DNA of 64,000 nucleotides from Oxyruncus cristatus (Eukaryota; Chordata; Aves; Passeriformes; Cotingidae), in contig VXAY01002115.1 in NCBI GenBank assembly GCA_013399855.1, positions 96,108 through 160,107 on the forward strand, in the 5' to 3' direction. Shown here one piece after another: positions 22,801 through 60,309 of the stretch (within the stretch, counting starts at the first letter, position 1; every line of letters starts with the position of its first letter). The notes beneath the pieces were generated by a model, which saw nothing but the letters and a program-made list of their open reading frames with translations, was not told the origin of the DNA and ran no database searches. The translations under genes and the position numbers were made by a program.

Positions 22801-25800
22801 CACAAAGGAAAAAAAGTATATATAGGCAGAAAAAGTGGGTTACAGACTGTTCCCTGAACTAGGCCTGTGTCCTGCTGGTTAAAGTCTGCAGGCTTCAAGG
22901 TTAAAGTGCTTAATTTTATTTCAGGCTTTCTAATTGAACACCATTTAACTGGGCTTTCCATTTACCCTGAAATTTCTTTCTGGACCTGAGTCTAATCCGC
23001 AAACCTGCTTCTTATTTGCTTTTACTTTCGTTACAACCTTATCAGTGATTAACCTGCAATTGCACTTAATCTTTTTAAAAGATTGCTCTGGCTATAAATA
23101 CAGAGAGGCTACCTGCCCTGTTTCTATCCAGAGGAATCCAACTTCCTCCACCATCAAATATCTGTGTGGGTTATACTATTCCTTCTGTAAGCTCACTTTC
23201 TTAATGGCATTTGTCTTCTTTAACTTCATACAGAGCATTGAATCGGTATCAGTTCTCAAAGACACAACAGCACAGGTCACGGGGAATATGAACATAAAAA
23301 GTATATCTGTATTTCCATTAATATTTATATTATGCTATTTATATTATGTTATTTACGTTAATACTTTTATATATGTAAACAGTATATATAAAGCCTCCAG
23401 TAAAGACGGTGCTTGTGATAGTGAGGCAAAACCCATCACACTCCTACAGCTCCAACAGCAAGCTCTGCTCCTCCTCCAGCAGTCCTCTATTCCACGTATT
23501 TCACTAAAAAGCAGCAACAGCTAAAGTATCACTGCAAGAAAACCTGGTTTCTATGGCAATAAGCAGCTGCCTGGCAAGATCCCTCAAGTACTGCATTCAT
23601 ACTATTAGAGGATCTCGCATCAGGTAGACCCAAGGCTTGAGGACATCAAGTGGGAGGAGTAAAAGCTAATAAGAAATGCAGTAAAGGTACATGGAGCGTT
23701 ACCAAATCCATCAGGAACGTTCCAAGGGCAGTTGTAGGGAACACGAAGTGATAAGTGCCCACTGCAAGATACTTATTGGAACAAATGCAAGGAATCCCAT
23801 TGCAAATACAGCAAAACTGGTAAATTAATGGAATTACAAAATGCAGCAGAAAGCCAACTCGTGGCAACCCCCAAACCAAGAGGCACTAAAGTCTCCTCAG
23901 CCTCCCTGTCACCTCTAAATAGTCCTGCACAGCAAATAGACCTGAGCTCAGCTCCCCAGCCCAGCCCTACCTTGACCTTAATTATTACCTGGAGAATAAT
24001 CCCTCCAAAGAACTAAAGCCATAAACAGACCGCAGAGAAGGGTAGTTTCAGATGACCCCGTGGTTCCAGAATTACCAGTTGTGTATCCATCACCATCTCA
24101 CGCTGCATGTTGAAAACTAAAATCTTCAAGCAATATTTTCCATTTAAGAAGGATTTTTCCCCTCCTACTGGTGATTAAAAATAAAAATTACAATTCTCCT
24201 ACCAGTATTACGTGACCTCTGAATTACTTATTGGAAAATCTGTGAACTGCATGTTCAGGACTTTCTGGCTCTGTTGGTGCATCAGTGAGCAAAAAGTGGG
24301 AAAACAACTGGATTGTTGAAATAAATCCACTGCAAGTGAACAGTAATCTACATGGTGTTTATTGTAGATACAGCCAATTATGAAAGCCATTACACCCCAC
24401 TATTTACCTAAATGCTCTTTCTAAACTGTGTCAAACCATAGCAACACATCAGAGCCCCGGTTTGACTTTTGCACATTTCCTGGTTTGATTATATAAATGT
24501 TTATGGAGTGAAAAGAAAATACTTTGCACTCTGCACGGAAACCTTCTACCCGGCAGGAAACCACTTGCAAATGACTGAGGATGAGAAATATTCAGGGAGG
24601 TTTGGGCTAGTGCAGCCTCTGCCCTGCAATGTGAAGGGCAGTGGTGGCTTCAGACCCTCCTGCAGTACAGCTGGGCTCATTAAATTTGTTTCAAAGAAAG
24701 CAAGCCATCGTTAATTAACGTTAACATCTATTCTATCTTTTTCTGCCACATAAACCTGTCTATTTTGCAAGAGATGGGGGGGAAAAAGGAACGAAAGAAG
24801 ATCCCAAAGAAGGTGAAGTTCAGCCCCAGGCTGCTCATGGGAAGAGGGAAGTGATACCAGAGCTGACACCCTTCACAAACAGCCCGGCTGTCTCACAGCC
24901 AGACCTGTGGAACCTGCAGCACTGCTCACAGGATTTGCTGAACATCTGAGAAGCCCCTTGGCTGTGGAGATGGGGCTGCTCCCTGCAGCAAAACCTGCCC
25001 CAGCTTTTCCTCCAGAGGATGGAAACTGGCTCCTCTCGATGGGGCCAGCGGTGCTGTGGGGATGCTGTGGTGAGCAAAAACCCTGGGGAGGATCTGCAGT
25101 GCCTCCTGTGGTGCCATCCCACCCACGGCTTCTCACCACCTCTCAAGCTCACCAGCAGCTGGCTCTGGTTGGTGCTGGGCCTCGGGAAGACGAGGACCTG
25201 GTAGTGCTGGGAGAAGATCAGATACCTTGGGCCATCAGCTGGGTGTGCTGGCTGCTAATCAGATGTTCACCTTCCCTTCCAGTGCCCAGACCCAGCATTG
25301 GGAGAGTGCCTTCACAAGTGCCCTGTTGCACTGATGAGCAATATCAGAGTGGCTTCTGCATGGGAAATGTGGCCAAGAGCCAGTCAAGTGACTGAAGGGC
25401 TGGAAATCAGCTGCTGGAAAAGTGGACGTCACTGAGGTCCAGCAATGACTGCAGGGGAGCACCTGCATGCTTATGCAGAGCTGCTTGTGTGGTACAGACT
25501 CTGAGCTGACTCTGAAACACTGTCTGGGAGAGGAGAGCCCTTACTGCACCTCTCTTTCCCCTCCCAGCTGGGAACCAACTCAGCTTCTCCCTTCCTGCTC
25601 TCTGTTTCTCTCTCCCAGCAGCGGCAGGTTGGTGCACCCATGGAAACCAGGGGCTAGAAAGGAACTCTGGAGATTTCCAGGATTGTGCTTCTCCGTCCCT
25701 GAAAGATGCTCATCAAATCTCTCCACAAGAGCCTGCAGCCGTGGAGACCTCACCACCTTCCTGGGGGGGGGTTGCTGTCAGGAACTCTTCCCAGTGGCAA

Positions 25801-26415
25801 ACCCAAGGTGGCCTTGGCATCACGCAGGGACCCTCAAGTACCTTGCAGACTATGCACTCAGGGACAGACCTTGGCATTCTTCTGGCAGTGTGATTTGCTC
25901 CATGCTCGGCTTGTGAGCATAGTCCGCATCCTTTTCGGGTGAATCACCCTCCACTGCCGCTGTCAACCTTGAGCCCAACAGAGAAACCTTGTTATTTTTT
26001 CCCCCTGGTTGTTTCTGGCGAAGCAGTGACTCAGCTGTCAGAGGTGAATAACTCTTCACGCTTTATCCGAACACTCATTAACCATCCAGAGCCATAAAAA
26101 GCAATTTCTTCCAGAGCCCTCCCTCCATAAAGCAGGATTTCAAAGCAAGAGGGCTAGCCTGAGATTTAGTGGGAAATTCATAAAGATGCTCAATAAAAAT
26201 TGATCTGCAGAGCACGGAAGCCTTGTGTGGTTCTGAGTCAAATGGCAGAGGGTTTTATCAGCAGTGAGTGAGGGTCTGGGCAGAAAAGAGAGGCAGATCC
26301 TACCCGCAGCACATTGCAAAGCCTACAGCCACTCTATGGAAATCATTAACAACAAAAATCTGCTACCCCAGGCATTTGCCTGGCTCCTACGCCTGCCCCA
26401 GGGCGTGCTGCTGTT
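13801..26415. other. Intergenic region between KIFC3 and CNGB1
   Basis: 12.6 kb with no protein-coding exon, RNA gene or CR1 copy that I can support. It is less GC-rich than its flanks, and about 22.3-24.7 kb is AT-rich. Single-base runs occur, for example poly-T near 18757-18781. The longest open frame (about 206 codons, plus strand 19840-20460) has no family resemblance. The lower-coordinate part next to CNGB1 should contain its 3'UTR; a minus-strand AATAAA lies at 24358-24363, but I cannot link it to the gene. Confidence 0.6.
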
Positions 26416-52136
<25,721 letters not shown>

Positions 52137-52144
52137 CCCGCTGC

Positions 52145-55100
52145 CTGCGGGCAGCGAGGAGGGGTCTCCAGCCTACAAGAGGCCAGCAGCAGGGGTGCAC
52201 ACCCCCCGAGGAATACCAGGTATACCAGGTGTCTCCAGAGCAGCCCAAAAAGGTCCTCGGTGTCCTTCCGTTTCGGTGTCCTGCTTGGGAAACGTGGCAC
52301 TGCTCAACCTGGCAGTGTCTTCTGCTGCTTTCCTTCCAAAGAGCCACGTTCTGCCCAAAATGCCCCTCCAAGGACACCCCACACTGCTCAGTGAGGGGCA
52401 CAGGAGCACCTCGGGCAGCCCCTATGCTGCTGCTTGCAGATGATGCCTGCAAAGGGCAAAAGAAAGCAGATCCCCGAGCTCCTTCCAGCCCAGCTGGGAC
52501 ACAGCATGGGGGTTTCAATCCCAGGTGCACACATGACCCCAGTCCCACTCACAGCAGATACAGGCTGGAAGCGGCTCAGCACTGGGCTCTTTGCACTAAT
52601 GCAGCCTTTAGGCGTGCAGGACACCTTCAGTTCCCTCAGCATGGCTCGTGGGGGGCTGTCCAAAGCCTGGCTCCTTAAATCTAAACAGGCCAAGGTTCCC
52701 AGGAAGGGTGATGTGTGTCCTCAGCCCTTTGCTCGCCCACACCTTGGGAAGCTGAGTTTTGGGTGCAGCTGAAGCAGCACTTCCAGCCCCCAGCGCACCA
52801 CAGACAGGGTCAGCTCTCCCAGCTAACCCCACACCCCCAAAACTGGACAGTGTGGTTGTAAAACACCTCCCAAGAGTCCAGACAACCAGAGACCAATTAA
52901 ATTGCCTTTTATCACCCACTGGTTATAAAGGATTAAGGAGCTGTGAATGCTCCAGGAGCAGGAAGGAAAACCCGGCAGCCCCACACAGCAGAGGCATTTC
53001 CACCCGTGCTTTGGCACAGGTCCCAGGGAAGCGCAGGGTCAGTGTACAGCACTGAGCCCAAACAATCCCAGAGGAAGCCCCCCAGGGGTGCAGCAAGCCC
53101 CCCTGACAGTCAAGATCCCCTCCTCCCTCGACATAAGCTGGTGAAGCTGTAAAAGCCTAGAGCAGTAGCCTGTCCTTGGTCTGGGAAGGAAAGCGGAAGG
53201 CAGAGGCCGTTCCTCTGGCACATCTGAACAAGAAAGGGGCAGAAACATCTGCGGGTCCCCAAGAAACTAGCTGCTGGAAGAAACAGGAATGAGTAGCCAG
53301 GATTTGCCCGCAATGGTACGGAAGAGCTGGCATACCCCTGCACTGCAGGTACCTACCAGTGCCACCGCCTGTTGTGACAGCTCCATGGGGCTTGTGCTAG
53401 CGAGCAACGGGCCTTAGTTTTATCTCCAGCAGCAAGTGGGTCGCAGACCCATTGATCCCATTTGGAGCAGGGAGCACCGTGGCCTTTCCCTCCCCTCCAG
53501 CACCCCATCAAACCCTCCATATTACCCAGATCCACTGCCCTTGCAACATCACTCCCCATGGACCTGCTCGCTCCCCCGACACAGCTCATCCTCCAGCTCT
53601 GTTTTGGAGCACCAACCCCCCTGAGATGTGCAGAGGTGGTCCTGCAAAAACCCCAGCCATGTTCCTTGCCTCCATCGCTGCCACTTACCCCCGCAGACTC
53701 ACGACCACCTCCCTGGGAAGCCACCCTGGGATGCGTGGGCTCCCTTGGCCACTGCAGCTCGCCACTGACCCCCCCAAACCCACCTCAATCCGCTCAGGGC
53801 TCTGTGGGGATTAGCCCTGCGCTGCCTGCAAATGGGATTACAGGCACCCAGCTGTCCCGAGCGCCCCGGCTCCCAGCAGCCAGCCTGGTTTTGGTGCAGG
53901 ATACTGCAAAGAAAATCCCAAAATGAAGCAGGTTTGAGCATCCTCAAAATCCGTGGAGCCACCAAAGCTATCCCGGGCACTCACCAGCAGTGCTGCAGGG
54001 CAGGCAGTCGTCTCGCCCGGGCTCGGGGGGAGTGCAGGAATGTGCAGAAGAGCAGCCGTGGAGCTGCTGAAACCCCGCGGGGTGACACAAGGTGGTGTGA
54101 TGAGGGTGATGTGCCGAGGGTGCTCCACCCACAGCTCTGCCCCAGCCCCAGAGGACCCAAGGCAGGAGGCAGCAAATCTGCCGGGTTGAGCTAAGCCTCC
54201 CCTTGCTGAGCCTGCCAATTGCTGTTTGATCCGTTTACCTCCAGCCCTGCTCAACTGCCAGCCTTTCCCACTGCCCCTAATCTCAGTCACGCCCTGGAGG
54301 GCAGGTACCAGCAAGGCTTCTCTGCTCGACATCCAGCCCCAGCTCCTGTCTTAGGGCAGAGCTCCCTGGAGCAGTGCTGGAGCACCTTGACTGAATTCCT
54401 CCTTCCCTGGCTCCATGGGTGTCTCCAGCCTGGTGGGCAGCAAGTACCCATCCTGCCTGGCCCCAGCACTTCTGCAGCTTTGATTTACAGCCAAGGAAAC
54501 TGTGGCATAGAAGCGTTTTTTTCAGTGACCCAGAGACAAACACACATCTCACCTGGTCGGAGTGTGGGATGGAGCAAGTCATGTTGTCTGCAGGTACCAG
54601 GTTCCTGTCCTGCTATCACAGGATTGGGAGGTGCAAAACAAACCTCTGGGAAAGCTCAAACAGTTGTGTGTGGGGCTGGGGTGCTCAGAGCACAACAGGC
54701 ATCAGCTTCTGCCTCTTGAATAGAGACTCCTGCCTGCTTCTGTCCAGAGGCTCCTGGGGAGGGGTTTTACCCTGGGGAGGGAGCACTCGACCTCTGTCAA
54801 AGGGCAATACAGACTCCCCTTGCCTGGGAGCCCGCCCATATCCCGCATCTTGACTTTTGGTTACCAGGAAGATGAACCATCATTTCTCCCTCAAAAAAGT
54901 TAAGGGAAAAGAGAGAAAACATGAAAAAAAAAATAATAATAATAAAAAAAAATCAAGCAGAGCCAGACGGAGCACAAAGACAGACGGGGAGGCGGTACCT
55001 GGCACATGGCCTCCACTCCAGAAATCTTACACACCCACAGGAAGGTATAAATAACTATAAATTTATTAGTAAAGCAAAACCATTTGACACTCACACAGAA

Positions 55101-57900
55101 GAGCGGGATGTGTTAATACAATATATATACACACATACATGGAGTATCATCTTAGAAACACACGGAGAGCAGTGTTAAAGGCACTGCAAGCCACACAAAC
55201 CTCATCAACCTTGGCTGCAACTTCCCACAGCCCTGGGAACTCTGCCGGAGTCATGAGTGAAGATTAGGAGGAGCCTGAGAACCTCACTGGCCATGAAGTC
55301 CCTCAGATCCACGGCTCGGAGGCCTTCAGAGACAAGCCCACGGTCCAGCTCCCACCTGTGGTCCTGCTCTGCTCACCGAGCATCCCAGGCACGCTGTGAG
55401 AGCAGCATCTTCACGTCCAGAAAGCAGCAGAGCAGTGGAGGAGGCCTGGCAGCTGGGGAGAAGCCGTGCTCACCTGGCCCGGGGGGAGCTGCCAGCCCCA
55501 AACCTTGGCCTGCCCTTATTGCATCTTGGCATTTCGCCCGCGTGGGCAGGAACCTTCCCGCAGGTGAACTCGCCACCCAACAGAGAGAGTCAGACTCAGA
55601 AGAATAACAAGGGGTTTTGCCTATTATTAATAGCCAGGCTTCGGCTGCATCCTGGACTTAATAGCAAATACCCCAGGGAAGTATAGAAAGTGCTCTTCAC
55701 CCTGCTCTCCTCCCTGCAAGGGCTGGCTTGAGCACCCAGAGATAGTCCCAAAACTCTGTCAGAGGACACCTTCCCCTTCATCCCCCACTCCAGCAGATGG
55801 GCCCCAAGACCAGTGCACATCTTCCCACCCAGATCACAGGGATGGCATCTCCTGGGAGACGGAGCGCTGGCAGGGCCACCTGGGCATACCCGTGGTCCCA
55901 GGGTGTCCATGCCACAGCTAACTCAGCTCAGCCACCCGCTTGATGCACACAGACACTCCACAGGCACTCCCAGGGGAACTAACTCAGCAGTCCAAGGCCA
56001 CCCCAGCACCATGACTTCTCCCCTGGAACGTCTGACAGTCCTTCACTGACTTAATCCCCAGCCTTGAAGAGCTGGCAAAGGGACCCACCAGGGGAATGGC
56101 TGCTCTCACCCCCAGTGCCTGTTTCCTACAGCTCTGTTCTGGCTCCTGGTCCTGGCTTAGACTTGGTCACCAGAGCCAGCTGTACCATGGACAAGATCTG
56201 GCTGAGCCAAACTGCCACAGGCACTGCCCATGCCCAGGCAGATGGATGGCCTCGTGTGGGGAAGGACCAGAATTCCAGCAAGATTCAGGTCCCAAACACC
56301 TGACCTCGCCATCTGTGGTTTGGTATCACCTGGACCCAGCCTCAGCCTTGGAGAGGAATTTAGGGCTGAGGGGGGGTGGGAATGAAGGAAGAGACTTCAC
56401 AATCAAATGGAAAAAGGGATGAAAAGCAAAACACTGTTCACAATTAAAGAACTGAACCAAGGGAAAAGGAGCTAAGAAGGTCTTTTAAAAGTATAAGCAA
56501 AATAGCTGTGGAGAGGACAGGGCTGAGACACAGCTAAAGGCATCCTGTAGGTAGGGGAAGGGGAAGTGAAGATCAGAAAAAAGCCCAGGTCACAGACTAC
56601 CTTCTTCCTGGACCCAGGAAGCCAGAGGAACAGCAGCCCTAGAGAGCAGGATTTATTTCCTGGACAACATCCACATCACCTCTGCCCAGCCTAACCCTCC
56701 CTGCTGCCTCCTCAGCAGCACCCTATGCTCAGGCTGCCTGCTGAAGAGAACCACCCTTCTGGAGGGACCATCCACTACCCAGCCCTACAGAGCATCCTCA
56801 GGGGGTCTGGCAACCAGGTCTTGAAGCCAAGTACGAGCACTTGCCACAGGCTGATGCAACACCAGCTCCAGCACAGCAACCCTCGTGGGTGTGAGGGATG
56901 CGAGGGGCCAAGTGCAGGCAGCGTGAAAAAGCCTGAAAGTTGCTCGAAATAAATGTCAGAAACAAAGTGCAGCACAGGGACAGAGCAGAAACACGTTTTA
57001 CTCCCGAGAGGCTTTGGCCACCACTGCTCTTTGGTTTGAAAAGGCAACACCAGCAGTTAGCAGAGAGCCCTTTGCAGTGTAATGCCCCAGGGACATCGGC
57101 TCCCAGGCCAGCCCCTGCCTCCCCACAAAGCACTGCACTCCTGACACTCATGTGCCTCCTGCTACCTCCATCACCTCTCACTTCACTGTACAAAACATGA
57201 CCTAAAGGCACAGCAACGGAGATCAACCTGCTCCCCCAGCCCAGTTTCACACAACTCTGCTGCTTCCAACCAGAAAATGCTCCTATAAAAACACACCCGA
57301 GGCTCCTGGTGGCCGCTCAGCCGCCTGCTCCAGAGATCCTCCAGCCCCCAGCACTGAGGTCTGGCAGCTGAAGCCTCCATAGGCTTCCACTGGGTTTGGG
57401 CTGTTGCAGGGCAGCAAACAGGACAGAGATAGAGTCACCATGGGCTCACAGCCAGACCTAATAATGATGTTCTAATGCTGCACTAAGATGTTTTTGAACC
57501 AGGAGGCACCTACTCACACAGGCACCAGCTGAAGACCTGCACCCAGGCTTGTCCCTGCTAAGCTCTCCACAGCATCCCTTTTCCCAGCCACAGGGCCCTA
57601 GGCACACAGCCCTGATCAGTCTCTCTGGCCAGGACGCTGCTTGGCTGTTGCCATGTCCTAAGCAGAACCAGAGCTCCTCACTGGGACATCCAGGGCTTTC
57701 CCAGTTGCTCATCACAAAGGGAAACATTCCCCAACAGTTCCCAATGCCCAGCTGATACCGAGGGGACAGGATCTGGCAGCTCTGTGGCCAGCACATGGTG
57801 TGGAGCTGTGTCTGGGGCCCACCACCATCCTCCTCTCTCCAAGAAGCAGGTTCAGGTGGGTGCCACACTCCCCATCTGGTCCCACACTCACAACCTCCCT
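52145..57900. other. CNGB1 5' flank and intergenic region
   Basis: CNGB1's untranslated first exon should lie here. One candidate donor for the minus strand is GCTG|GTGAGT at 53984, unproven. Bases 54926-54952 are A-rich. In mammals TEPP lies in this interval, but I recognise no exon of it. A minus-strand AATAAA at 55067-55062 could belong to ZNF319 or be chance. Confidence 0.5.
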
Positions 57901-58593
57901 CACCACCAAGCCCTTCTGCAAAGACAGGATTAGCCTTCCTTGGTTTGGACTTCCTTTTACTCCTACAGTAAAGCATACACTGAACTTACTATACATTAAA
58001 CAGCAAAAAACAGCTACCTAGAACCAAAGAGCTCTTTAAAAATCCAAGTTATCACACCCTTTTTTTTTTCTTAAAAAAAGATCCAGTATGACGTCGAGTT
58101 AAACTACGCAGTATTTTTAATGAATTTTAACAAACTGCTTTAAAAAAAGGCAAAACAAAAAAAAAAGAGGAAAAAGAAACACAGACGGAAAACTTGGTAG
58201 AAGTTCTACATCTTTGAGGCAGCACAAAGTAAAATAACCACCATCAGTCCTTCTTCCTTGGGCAGCACAGAGCAAAGTCTGCTTTAACCTCCTTAAAGCT
58301 GCACAAGAAGACTCAGCCCCAGGGTCTGACCTGTCACTGCACTGTCCCAGCCCCTGAAAACGCACCCTATCCCTCTCACCACGCTGGAAATTGAAACTAA
58401 AGCCTTCCTCCACCTTTCAGAGCATCCCCCACCGCTGATGCAGGCCCAGTCCAACGCTCTGCAAGGTTAACCTGTCCTTGCTTGCCATGGACATTTATTA
58501 AACTCATCCTACTCACTTGTGCAGCACATGGGCAACTTACTGGCTGCTGTTCACTACTTGCAGCTTGTCACAACCTCACACAAGCACCAGCCA

Positions 58594-58790
58594 AGATCAC
58601 AGAAGAGCTGAGGCTGGCAGGGACCTCTGAAGATCATCAAGTCCAACTCCATGCTTGCACAGGGTCAGCTACAGCAGGTTGTTCAGGATTTGTCCAGTCA
58701 GGGCTTGGGTATCTCCACAGATGGACACTTAACATCTCAGTATCTCCAAAGATGGAGAGGGGAAGGCTAGTGGGCAATCTAGTAAGCACA
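58594..58790 (-). mobile_element. CR1 LINE 3' fragment, inverted
   Basis: AGATCACAGAAGAGCTGAGG, then GGGACCTCTGAAGATCATCA and GGTCAGCTACAGCAGGTTGT: antisense CR1, moderately diverged. Confidence 0.9.
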
Positions 58791-59377
58791 TCTTCAACCT
58801 TCAAGGCATCTAACTGGCATGTAATGGATCTCTTGGTCACGAGAAGCCAGCAAATTCCTGCAGAGGAAAACACCTGAGGCTGCATCAACCTTGCTAGGGG
58901 AGATTTATTTTTAAGTGATGTTTACAAGAAGTGTGCAAAACCTGAAAAATACAGAAGAGGTAAAGAAAGAGTAAAGGGGTAAAACAGGACTCCTGCAAGA
59001 GGGGAAAAAATACACTCCTCCTTTACCCACTGGTAACCTTGCCCTCCCTGTGGAGCTGAGCCTGCAGGCCAGGAAGGATTCTCCTGCCTTGCTCTGGTTC
59101 CCCCAGCAAACGAGACACCAAGGCCCCAGTACACGCCGTGGGTTCTTGTCAGTGATGGCAACACCTCTGTAGGTGTAGGTTATTAGTAGTGTTCATCTCA
59201 CCCATTAGTGTTGGAGCTGCTGGGACAGCCCTTTGCCTGACCCCGCTGGAGGTACCACTAACAGCCCAAGGGGTGCTCAAGGGGCCTGGGGGCAAGTCTG
59301 GGCAGGAGAGCTAGATCCCTCAGGAAGCAGCTCTTAAATGCCCAGCTCCTGGCTGGGAGCAGGGCATGGGCACTCTC

Positions 59378-59560
59378 ACAGAATTATAGAATTTTTAGGG
59401 TTGGAAGGGACCTGTGGAGATCATCTAGTCTAACCCACCTGCCAAGGCAGGGTCGCCTAAACCAGGTTACACAGGAATGCCTCCAGAGGAGAATCCATGA
59501 CCTCCCTGGGCAGCCTGTTCCAGCGCTCCTTGCCGTGCTCTCTGGTAGCAGTGCAGCTCT
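59378..59560 (-). mobile_element. CR1 LINE 3' fragment, inverted
   Basis: CAGAATTATAGAATTTTTAG, then GGTTGGAAGGGACCTGTGGA, CATCTAGTCTAACCCACCTG and CTCCCTGGGCAGCCTGTTCC. A well-preserved antisense CR1 end about 0.75 kb past the ZNF319 stop. Confidence 0.95.
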
Positions 59561-60309
59561 TGCTACAGTTTCCCATGCAGCTGATGGGGACAGGGGAAGG
59601 GCAGGCTCCCTCAGAACCCTCACAGAGTGTGACAGCCAGCGACTGCAAAAGCAGCAATGCCAAAGTGCTTTTTGGAGCTGTGCAGCCCCATGGCTTTTCC
59701 CTTTCAACACTCCAGAAGGGGGGAGAGCAGGGGAGGTCGGGGCAGTCAATCAACACTAACGATCTGAAATGGTGCCCTCAGCTGAGCTTGGACCAAGGAA
59801 GGTGGGAGATCCCAGCAGCTGAAACCTGCTACTTCCCTACCGAGCAGCACACCTCAGGAGAAGGGAGGGCTGGCTCTGCCTTGCTCCTAAGCCCTCTCCA
59901 GGAGGAGAGTCACACAGCCCTCCCCGCCAACCCCGCCAGGCAGGGCAGGGGAAAAAGGCCGCACACAAGGGGCTGGTGCCTGCAGCTGGCAGCTGAGCTC
60001 CCGGTCCTGGAACTGCTGGTACAGCATGAGCTACAGTCCAGGGAATGCCAGGCACCTACAGGCAGAGTTTCCTCTGTCCACCTCCCTCCTTTCCTTTCCA
60101 CCCCTTCAAGATGTTCACGTCGTCTCTTGCTACTTCAATACAGGTGGCATATCAACCACAGAGGCCAGAGGAAAGTCCACCTGCCCACACCCCGTACCTC
60201 CCCTTTCCCCCACGCTCCCTGGAGGTTGTCTACAACTGAGAAGAGGGAAGGGGAGGCCGAGGCCTGGGAGCATCCCATGCAAGCTGAAAGCTGCCGCGGG
60301 GCGGGAGGC

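Larger units (their letters stand above)
57901..60309 (-). other. ZNF319: Presumed ZNF319 3'UTR
   Basis: Directly downstream of the ZNF319 stop on the minus strand; mammalian ZNF319 also has a long 3'UTR. A minus-strand AATAAA is at 58909-58904, and an AT-rich stretch lies at 58050-58170. Two CR1 copies are embedded. The real 3' end cannot be fixed from sequence alone. Confidence 0.45.

Noticed and set aside
22800..24700. AT-rich stretch considered as a conserved enhancer cluster or CNGB1 3'UTR
   Set aside because: No motif or boundary could be supported from one sequence alone.
53352..53384. ATG exon-like segment MELSQQAVAL before GTAGGT, considered as the CNGB1 start
   Set aside because: Joining it to exon 52144 runs into a stop at once; the conserved MMGWINRVVPQPP start is better supported.
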